Shown here in pieces: positions 54,965-64,000 of a stretch of 64,000 nt of DNA (position 1 is its first letter; every line of letters starts with the position of its first letter). The position numbers and the translations under genes are program-made. This DNA comes from Rhopalosiphum padi (taxonomy: Eukaryota; Arthropoda; Insecta; Hemiptera; Aphididae): assembly GCF_020882245.1 (NCBI RefSeq), contig NC_083599.1, positions 12,082,931 to 12,146,930 of the forward strand, read 5' to 3'. The notes under the pieces are model-generated. The model ran no database searches, was not told the origin of the DNA, and saw only the letters and a program-made list of their open reading frames with translations.

Positions 54965-56222
54965 CCCTACACTGCGCAAATTAAAAACATTTTAGTTTTA
55001 ATTTCAAAAAACTTTTTTTCGTGTTGATTGAACTATAATTTTTGAACTTAGAAATTCAAAATTATTATCTGTTCCATACATGGAGCTATGCGCGCTTAGC
55101 GGTTATAAAACCGCCATACCCGCATGCATTATTTCTGTTTTACTAACGTATTTACGTATATCATAACAAATTTGCGTTATAGCCATAACGCACTTTAAAA
55201 TGATAATATTAATAAAAACAATATGTCATTTTCTAGTTAATATTCTTACCTTTAAATTTGATAATAAGTAAATTTACTGTAATATTAAAGCTATCATCAC
55301 AAAATGCATTCTTCTGAACGCAAAATTTGCCATGATATACGTTAGCAAGACAGAGACAACGCGTGCGGGTATGGCGTTTTTTTAACCGTTATAAGCGCTT
55401 AGTTCCGTATATGGAACAGTTGAACAACTAATTAAATGGCGGTCAAAATTATGTTTAGCCAAACCCAGTTGTTGGTTATCAATTAAATAGAATATTTCCT
55501 ATCCAATCATACTTTTTCGGATTGTTAACAATTAAATTTGATTTTATATAATCACCACAGAATAATTATTCTGTGTAATCACAGTAAAACTGTAACCAAC
55601 AAGCATATGGTTTAGATTCCCTTCTATACATAAAAATTTTTCTATCCATTCTGTATTAAAAATTCGCGAATAAATATCATCTTACTTCGTTTTACGCCTA
55701 AACCTGAAGTTCCTGGTTTAATAGATGCCATTTCACGATTTCACGATTTCACACAACGGCACAAACTACTCGTTAACGCACGGGCACGGCGATTCTAATA
55801 CGACTAACTTTATTGTAGTAATCTAGTACACACGTACCGTAACAATTCTCGTATCGGAATAATAATCGGAAAATTCCACTGCGATAATATAATCTAATTT
55901 AATAATACTTATTTTTAAAAATTATATATTATTTTATCTGACTCTAGTGGGCCATTCCATAACAACAAATGTGCCACAAATGGCACGCGTGCCGCAGCTT
56001 GGCCATCCATGGTTTAGAATGTTCTAAACAAATTTAAACCTACATAACGTTATCTAAACGTTTCATCGTGATAAGATATCTTAGTTCGTGGTGATAATTA
56101 AATTATGATAAACATGTCTACTTTCAAATTAAATAGCTCTGATAGAAATACTAAGGATAATTTAGGAGTTATGATAATAAATATAAACTGTTTCATATTA
56201 TATGGAAATGCGCAGTGTAGGG
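54965..56222. mobile_element. piggyBac-like non-autonomous element
   Basis: Ends CCCTACACTGCGCA and, inverted, the same 14 bases, flanked by TTAA on each side (54961-54964 and 56223-56226). TTAA targets with CCC-starting ends define piggyBac. 1258 bp with no transposase fragment seen. A palindromic element sits inside at 55069..55419. Near 55960-56010 ATGTGCCACAAATGGCACGC is a short hairpin. Confidence 0.85.
55069..55419. mobile_element. Long-hairpin element, copy 1
   Basis: 351 bp in which the whole right half is an imperfect inverse of the left half. Outer ends CTGTTCCATA and its complement; inner landmarks GCCATACCCGCATGC, TAACGTAT..., TTTAAAATGATAATATTAAT. A related copy lies at about 58255..58640. 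No coding sequence. Target duplication not clear. Confidence 0.75.
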
Positions 56223-56226
56223 TTAA

Positions 56227-57059
56227 TAAATATATAGTTTTTTTTATATATAAAATAGCAATAAATAATTATAGAAAATATAGTTCAATTTTTAAAATAA
56301 TACAAAATCTTTCATTTTTATTGTTTGCATGATTTACAATAGGCATTTGGTTAAATGACTAGACATTTAACTAAATGTCTAGGCGATTACTAAAATTGCA
56401 TAAAAATTGAATTCTTTGACTATAGCTTAAGATGATAAATGTACTGAATATACAATTTTTAAGAAAATCATTTAAATTAAGTATATACCTATATACTCAT
56501 AAATACAATCAGATAACCTACTAGATATTTTTGTAATTATTGCAGCAAGTGTTTGAAAATTTTACTACATAATCTTAATCGGCTACACCAAATAAATTCA
56601 AGTAAAATATTTATACTTCTAATAATTAAAATAAATATATTTATTATTTATAAAAATATGTATAAAATTACATTAAATAATAGTAAACATATAAAATCAA
56701 GTATAATATATATATAAATAAATATATATATTATTGGACGGACCGTTAAATATTCTAAAAATAAAAGTGAACAAAATTATAGGAATGTGATAATAACTAA
56801 GCAATAATAATGGTGTTTACACGTTAATAATTTGTTCTTGGACGGAATAATTATTTTTAAATCTAGGTATAAATGTATGCAGTAATAAAGTATAAAATAT
56901 AACCACTAGCAGTTGTGATGCTTAGGTAATAAATTCATACAGTGACATAGCCCGAGATAAGTAAAAAATGGGGTTATCAAACAAATGTGATAATATAGGC
57001 ACTTTATGTATAGCTTTTAATTCTTCCTGGTCATGTCACTGCATTGATGAACAACTTAT
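56227..57059. other. AT-rich spacer, 3' flank of the right lachesin gene
   Basis: Contains a small palindrome, TAGACATTTAACTAAATGTCTA, at about 56361 and AT dinucleotide runs near 56710. It probably includes the 3' UTR of the minus-strand lachesin gene. Confidence 0.5.
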
Positions 57060-59847
57060 TTAAAAATATAAATGAACAAAATATAAGTATGTAGCAATCA
57101 AAAAAGAAACATTAACAGTAGCAGTTTTGATACTGGAGCTTCTTAAGTGTGAAGATGGTTGGCCACAAGCTGGTGGACACACTGGTATTATTGTTTCTAT
57201 AAAATTAACAAATAATAAAAATTAAATTTTGTTTATAAAATTATAACTAATATAAAGATTGAAAATTATAGAAAAAACAAAAAATAGATTGATAATTAAT
57301 ATTATACACACTAAAAAATGTAACTAATTAAATTTGTTTACAGCAATCAAAGGTTGTTTCTATTACACACATACAGTGGTATCAAAACAGTTTCAAATGG
57401 TATTGAATAAAAATAAATCTAAGTAATAATAAACAGTGAATTTGTTATACTAAAATATGGGAAAATTTCATGTAGTTATATCCAAATATCTATAAATTGT
57501 ATATCTAAATCCTATGGACTACCATTGTCCGTCATAAGTTCATAACACCACCCATATAGATAAGGTATTGCAATACTTAAACATAAAGATACCACTGATA
57601 ATGAATAATATTATATGATAATATTAGTAATAGTAACAACAAGATGCCATACACACATAAATCATCTCTGTATAACAACTATACAACATAGCAAACCTTA
57701 CGTTCACAATAACCCATGTTTCTGTTATTTTTTAAATTTGAGTGAATTGACATGAATTCTTAAAATTTTACCAGATTAGGCATCTAGAGGCTTTTATTGA
57801 TATATCATAGATAATCACACCTTTAAATTTTAGAATAGGTCAATTCATAATAATTTTAAAAATAACAGAATAAAATGGATTATTTTAAATAAAGAATTTG
57901 TTATGTAGTACATTTGTAAAATGGAAACATACATACAAGAAAGCATACTCTTAATAACAAAATAAACAGAACATGTTTATTTTATCAGATTATGTTAAAC
58001 ATTGGTTAAAATGTATGAAATATCTTAAATATGTTTTTGAAAATGTATATTCTTCTGAAAAATAAGATAATCAAACATTTAAAAAAAGGGAAACACTTCA
58101 AGTTTAAAATACTACAAAAACAATATTAAAATTTATTTTTATAATACTTAATATTTTTTAATTTTATCAAAAACACTTAAATCAACGTTTTTGTTGAAAA
58201 GTTGAAAACTATCTTATATACACATTATGTTAATGAACTAAGTGAACTACATATCTGCACCGTATATGTTGTCTATGTCTTACTAATGTACATCATAACA
58301 AATTGTTGTTCAGTAGAACACTTTTGTGATGTTAGCTTTAATATTAGTGTAAATTTACCTATTATAAAATTTAAAGGTAAGAATATTATCTAGAATATAA
58401 CATATGCTTTTAATGATATTATCATTTTTAAGTGAGTTATAGCTATGTAAAATATTACAACTTTAAAATGATAATATTAATAAAAGCATGTTATATTCTA
58501 GATAATATTCTTACTTTTAAATTTAATGGTAGGTATAATTACTCTAATATTAATGCTAACATCACAAAATTTGTTATGGTGTATATTAGTAAGATATAGA
58601 AAACATAATATGCGGGTATGGCGCCCTAAATTAAGAGGGCCTTAATATTTACCATAAAGATTAACTGTAACTTCAGCGGTTCCTAATACATTTGATGCTT
58701 TGCAAATGTAATCACCATATTGACGTTTTTCAATTGTTATGATACGTATTGTAGTGTCTGTGAATTCATCTGCGGTAGCAAAATGCGAGATTCTAAGAAA
58801 AAATTAAATTAAATTAAATATTTTTATCAAAATATAATCAAATTCATGTTCTCAACAACTAAGTTTACCTATAATGTTGATTGTTAGATAGTTGTATTCC
58901 ATTATTTATCCAAATAATGGCTGGTGGAGGATAGGCTTCAACATGACATTCGAGATCCATGTCATATTGTAGAGCTTGTCCCAAACGAGGTTTAGGAACA
59001 GTTATAACTGGGGCGAATTCTACCTCTATGGCAATATTACGTCTGGCACCTTTTCCAACACCATTTTCAGCTACGCAATAATAGGTTCCACGATCTTCTT
59101 TTGTTATGACTGGGATTTTCAAAATGTTGCCTCTAAAATATGAAATTAATACTTAATTTATACACGTATATATATATTATATTATTATTGTTAGTACCTA
59201 TAAATTGATCCGCCTGTGGGTAAAATAGCATTATTTTCTCGTCTCCAAGAAACTCTTGGACTAGGGAATCCACCAGCATAGCATTCAAGTTTCACTGGTT
59301 GACCTTCGTTTACAACCAATGATCTAGTTGAGTTGTCAGAAATGATAGGAGGTCTACGCACTTCTAACTCAACATCAGCCGATATTTTGTTGTTCAACCC
59401 AAGCAACACTTGACAACGATAATAACCAGCATCAGTTTCTTGAATATCCTTAATCTGAAAATTTTAATTTTTTCCAAATTTTATAATTAAATAAAATGAA
59501 ACAAAACACATACCTTAATGCATAGATTATTGAGTAATGTCCAAATACAAGAAAAGTATAGTACATTTAATTTATAACGGAAATGTACTGATTTAAATGA
59601 AATACCTGTAGTGTGTAACTAGTGCTGTCGATGTCTTGTCTCAAAGAAAATCTCGAATCTTTAATAATCAGTGTACTTCCAGATGAAAGCATAACTGGTT
59701 CAGTTATTTTTTCCTTATCAACCTTAACCCATAAAACAGGAAAATCCATGGCATATAAAACTGAACATGTCATCTCCGCTGTACCACCAATATCTTTTAT
59801 TGGTTTTTGAGTTATATGAGATATTGTGGGTGTCCTCTGAGAAAAAG
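57060..59847 (-). CDS. Lachesin-like Ig-domain GPI-anchored protein, six 3' exons
   Basis: Exons on the minus strand with consensus splice sites and matching phases: 59847-59606, 59454-59198, 59132-58869, 58792-58653 and 57196-57060 (stop 57060-57062); the first exon(s) with signal peptide lie upstream and were not found. Protein order: QRTPTISHI, Ig1 (MTCSV...TDAGYYRCQ), RRPPIISDN, Ig2 (VKLECYAGG...DRGTYYCVAENG), FAPVITVPKPRLGQ, Ig3 (LECHVEAYPPP...YGDYICKASN), then ETIIPVCPPACGQ and a hydrophobic C-terminal tail fit for GPI attachment. Lachesin acts in cell adhesion of neural and tracheal epithelia (family knowledge). Very similar to the partial gene at 1..734, in opposite orientation. The count visible is five exons. 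Confidence 0.93.
58255..58640. mobile_element. Long-hairpin element, copy 2, in the last lachesin intron
   Basis: Arms of about 170 bp around a short loop near 58445. Landmarks shared with copy 1: GTAAGAATATTATCTAG (cf. copy 1 TTAATATTCTTACCTTTAAA), CACAAAA near the arms, and GCGGGTATGGCG at the right end. It ends about 15 bases from the donor of the penultimate lachesin exon. Transcripts would fold into a long duplex. The ORF 58202..58393 on + is incidental. Confidence 0.7.
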
Positions 59848-62383
59848 CTAAAATTAAAATTAAATATTTATAATTATATTATGCAATATTATTATGTATA
59901 ATATTATATTATAGGTAATAAATATGAGCACCAAATATGGCACTGTATAAGGTATAACTATAAGTGTATTGATACTTCAGAAAATAGAAATTTTAATAAC
60001 ATTTAATAATAATGAATATATTTTCAGTAATGAGTAGGTAAATACAGCTATAAATATAAGGTATAATAAATCGATAGGTAACATATATAACATGTATAAT
60101 ATTGTATTCAAGGCCACTACTGATTTTTAAATATTATTAAAAAAATACCATTAAATTAAAATTAATTAAAGGTATAAAACAAAATTCAAATTTTTAAAAT
60201 TTAGATTTTTTTTTATTTCAATAAGCAGGGATTCATAAACGATATAGGCCTATATAATATTGTTTTAAATAATCATAACACAAAATTGAGCTTAATAAGT
60301 TATTCATACCTTTATGACAATTTCTATTACTATTTTATTAAAATATGTTGTATTTTAAAAACTCAGGATATATTTATTGAAAAATAAGTTAGAAAATTCA
60401 TACTCAAATAGATATTAACAGAAAAACTTAAACTGTTATATATGAATATAATATATATATATGAATACTCGTATAGATGTATTTGAATACTATATTTTTT
60501 AGTTTTTATACATTGGATTTATGTTACTTTAAGAAAGAGCTAAACACTGACAAATTAAAAAAAAAAGTTTTGTAAACAGTGCATAAATGTTTTAAGTTTA
60601 GCTAAATTTAAGGAAGAAACCAAAGATTGAAAATAAAACATATATCCCAGGTTTATATCAGTTATATTTCACAATGACCATGCCCTCCATTAGAACACTT
60701 TATTAAATATATATTTTTAATGAATGCATTAAATATTTGGTTATTAATATTTAAAAGTGCTATTTTATATTTGTAGTAAGTACTAATTGAAATTTAAGTA
60801 TTTTTTTATTATTATTCTATGTCTATTAATGAGAAGATACATTTTTAATTTTATTGTCCGAGTCACAATATTTTTTGAAGTATTTATATACATTAAAATC
60901 GAAATTCAGACGAGTAATTTATGAGGTCTATGTATTTAAAGTTTAGATGAGTGAGGTAGTAGACCAGCATTTTGTAGCGTATCCCCGTATCACTCCACCA
61001 TTCTTTCGTTATAGAAACCAATAAACTGTTCAATTGTTTACTCATATACAATATATACAATTTCATATGTATGTATTAATAATTTTTAAATGATTATTGT
61101 TATTTTTAGAAATTTTATAGAAATTTGGATACATTTCGATAGGCACAGTTGGGCACAGTGTACCATTGAAACAAAATGGAAAGAGGATCTCATAAAAGTT
61201 CTATAGAATTGTAGCAAGGCCCATGATTTTCTTATTAATAATTTTTTTTTTTTTGAGGACCTTAGCACATTTAATTTAAATTTTTAAATATTAAGTTTTT
61301 CATTTAAGTATGAACTACTTTATAAATAAATATAACCTATTATAATTTACTACTATTTAATTTAAAAATAACTAATGCCATATAGACTAAAATGTCTTCT
61401 ATACAAGTCTTATATTTAAACTTGTTTACTGATGGTGAACGATACAATTTATGAGATTAGAAGAGAAGTTGTACAACTTAAAAGATGAATATTATTAGGA
61501 TCTACAAAAAATTAAGAACAAAATATGCTGTTAAATAGGTTAATGACAAGGTGAGTTATTTGTATATCTATACCATAATAATTAATATAACCAAATTTAA
61601 ATTTAAAAATAAACCAACATAGATAACATTATCATCTTAAATTCTATAATAGTTCAATTTAATAAAATATTAAAACTAACTAACTAAACTAATTCTATGC
61701 AAATTTGCTATTTTGTATAGAGATAAAACAAGCAGTTATGGTATCTTCTTAACTCTAGATTACATGCATTTAAAATATTAACGAGAATTCACGCATACAG
61801 TATTTTTGACTGTTTATTAAAATATTTCAATTAAAACTCATAAAAATTTGAATGATAATTATTTTATTGCTCTTAAATAAATAAAAAATGTCAAATACTT
61901 TTACTGATAATATTAACAAATAAAACTTTTATATACATGTTATTATGTTTTATTATTAATTTATTAATTATAAATTATTTTATTCTAAAAAATAATTCTG
62001 TTCTATTATCGGCCAGTAATTATTAGGAAACATAATTTAAAAATAACCCATAATTGAATTTCTATAAGATTAAATTATTTATAAATATCACAGCACACAG
62101 TCTTTTAAACTGTATTTTAATAGATAATGAATTTTGAATACTTCTATTACCGACATCAAATTGTATACAATTGGGAGTCATATCTAAATTTAGTTTATCA
62201 CTTAATTAGAAGGTACTTTGGTTAGATACATAAACATTTCTAATTTTTGAAACAATGAACAAATTTTTAAAAGCCAGGTCTTTTATACCGTGAAGCATAT
62301 GCTCTAGGGTTAACATAAATCAAATAGGTAATCATAAATAGTATTAGTTTTCGGACAAGATTATAGTTACATAATGTTATAAT
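59848..62383. other. AT-rich upstream flank or intron of the right lachesin gene
   Basis: No exon with a signal peptide could be found on the minus strand, so this is more likely a long intron than intergenic DNA. The 60-residue ORF at 61086..61268 on - shows no domain. Confidence 0.5.
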
Positions 62384-63104
62384 AAGAGCGCGGATTTCTA
62401 TGCAATTGCATATTTTTTTCCTTTTAATATTTTTGGATTTTTGTCAGTTATCTCCACAAATCATCATAATTTGAAGCTAACGGTGAAATTTTTTTTTACA
62501 AATTTCTGCATATTTAAAGGTTATTGTCGAGGTTATTGGCTTATTGAATATTTTTGCATATTTTGGTAAAAATTCAAAATTTATTGCATATTGAAATGAA
62601 AATTTAAAAAATATATAAAATAATATTTTATCAAGTAGAAAAATTAAAACTAAATTTCATAGTCACTAAATAATAATTTATATATATATTTAGTTATAAG
62701 ATAAATAATCAATTACGACGTAATCTTCAAATATACCCCATTAACTTCAGTTGACGTCGAACGTTCGTTCTCAGTCTTTAAAAATATTTTAATCGATAAA
62801 TGACATAGCTTCACGGAAGAAAAACTTGAAATGCATATAATTATTCACTATAATAATAAATAAAATTTTAAAAATAAATTAAGTTCAGAAAATTCCCTAA
62901 ATTTTTTTTATGAAGTATTTAAGTAATTAATTATTATAAGTTTTTTAAATAAATAAATTCTTGCATATTTTTTACATATTTTCATAATTTTGACTGCATA
63001 TTTTTTACATATTTTCATGATTTTAACTGCATATTTTCATAATTCTTACTGCATATTATATGGCATATTTCAATACTTTTAAGTGCATACAAATCTGCGC
63101 TCTA
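62384..63104 (+). mobile_element. Non-autonomous hAT element with transposase tail remnant
   Basis: 721 bp flanked by the 8-bp direct repeat GTTATAAT (62376-62383, 63105-63112). Ends are AAGAGCGCGGATTTCTATGC and, inverted, TAGAGCGCAGATTTGTATGC. Subterminal GCATATTTT motifs recur many times at both ends. Inside, 62735-62870 reads PLTSVDVERSFSVFKNILID and EEKLEMHIIIHYNNK with one stop between: the C-terminal dimerisation part of a hAT transposase. Confidence 0.88.
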
Positions 63105-63112
63105 GTTATAAT

Positions 63113-64000
63113 GTACATTCTTCATACATAATTCAAACTTAAACTTAAACTTTAAACTTCTATTAAATTAAATATTTAATTAAAGTTGTATAATTATCTA
63201 TAGTTTGAATAAGTAATTTAAGTAAAATATAAAATGTTATAGGTATCTAACTTAATTTATCTCTGATTAAAATTTGAGATCCACTAGCTATATTTTTATT
63301 ATAATTTTTTCTTAACACATAGTAGTATATTATATAGTGATAATTTTCTAATACAACTACCTATTAACACAGTTCTAAGATAGATTCATACCTAAAACAA
63401 AGGTGAATACTTCTAAAAAAACATATTTAACAATTATTATGATAAAATTTGAGTTAAACACTATGAATTTTTGACGCTTTAATATTTTATGTGTCTAAGA
63501 TGACATTTTTCCTTACACAAGTTTTAAAGTATTAAATAGGTTTACCTATAGGTACCTATTTTGAACGTTGTGATAAAATTCATCATTGAAAAGGTCTCGA
63601 TAAAAATATATAAGTAAAAGTGACAAATGTATGATTATATGTACATTGAAAACTGAAAAAAGAAATAAACTTTTTATAGATACCTCAAATCTAGGTAACT
63701 TATAATTGGAATAACAAAATGTCTAAGCTTGTCTATAATGTATTTGAAAATACAATTACAGGTTTGTCATTACTAGAGCACCAGACACTGAATTCAATGG
63801 ACAAACAAAGTATTTTACTAGAACTAGTAACAAAGTCTGGAGTAATAAACATATAGAATTATGTTCATAATACATATCGCACAAGATATTAACGCCAACA
63901 GCATCACATAATTGATTCGGTAATTCTCACCATTCTTAATGTTAGAATATAATATATAGAAAATCATATTGATAGCGGGTCACTCGACGACGCCAAATAA
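63113..64000. other. AT-rich sequence, no gene seen
   Basis: No features recognised to the end of the window. Confidence 0.5.

Noticed and set aside
57060..59847. Minus-strand Ig ORFs as three separate small genes
   Set aside because: Splice sites and phases join them into one lachesin gene.
61086..61268. Minus-strand ORF as the lachesin signal-peptide exon
   Set aside because: It begins with a lysine-rich stretch, has no clear hydrophobic leader and no suitable donor was seen.

Overview
The window reads as AT-rich nuclear DNA from an insect, most likely an aphid or related hemipteran. The evidence is lachesin-type immunoglobulin genes with insect exon structure, small duplicated PIAS genes, and a dense mix of hAT, piggyBac, Tigger, BEL/Pao, Jockey-like and errantivirus elements. 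Host genes are sparse. I see two lachesin paralogues placed tail to tail (3' end on + at 1..734; body on - at 57060..59847), two PIAS-like SUMO ligase genes (18317..19549 on -, 36495..37664 on +), and one unrecognised compact ORF (53721..54146 on +). The rest is transposon, repeat or unassigned AT-rich sequence.

Layout. 0.7-3.5 kb is AT-rich spacer. 3.5-8.0 kb is a nested stack: a Tigger/pogo remnant is broken by a BEL/Pao LTR with an initiator-Met-type primer site, and that LTR and leader each carry a foreign inverted-repeat element. 11.25-14.2 kb is a higher-order tandem array derived from a PIAS gene fragment, with 2, then 3, then 4 copies of a 196-bp monomer in successive units. 14.2-16.7 kb is the 3' end of a second BEL/Pao element on the minus strand. 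20.5-28.5 kb is a graveyard of LINE pieces plus one long-TIR element. 28.9-31.2 kb is unexplained CpG-rich sequence. 33.7-36.2 kb is a decayed hAT element with a clean 8-bp target duplication.

The main item is 40565..51522 on the minus strand: an apparently intact, very young errantivirus-like (Ty3/gypsy) element. It has two LTRs of 312 bp that read as identical, an ATGT target duplication, a tRNA-Lys-type primer site, and open gag, pol and env. Gag ends on a classic -1 slippery heptamer (A AAA AAC) followed by a perfect 10-bp stem-loop. The shifted frame leads into Pol, which starts with a TARG1/OARD1-like macro domain (ADP-ribosyl hydrolase fold) before the protease, RT, RNase H and integrase. 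Both residues known to be catalytic in the human homologue (Lys and Asp) are present with the same 41-residue spacing. A macro domain inside Gag-Pol of an env-bearing LTR element is, to my knowledge, not a described arrangement; it is the best candidate here for a new system.

The right end holds a piggyBac-like element with a long hairpin element nested in it, a second copy of that hairpin inside the last intron of the minus-strand lachesin gene, and a short non-autonomous hAT element.
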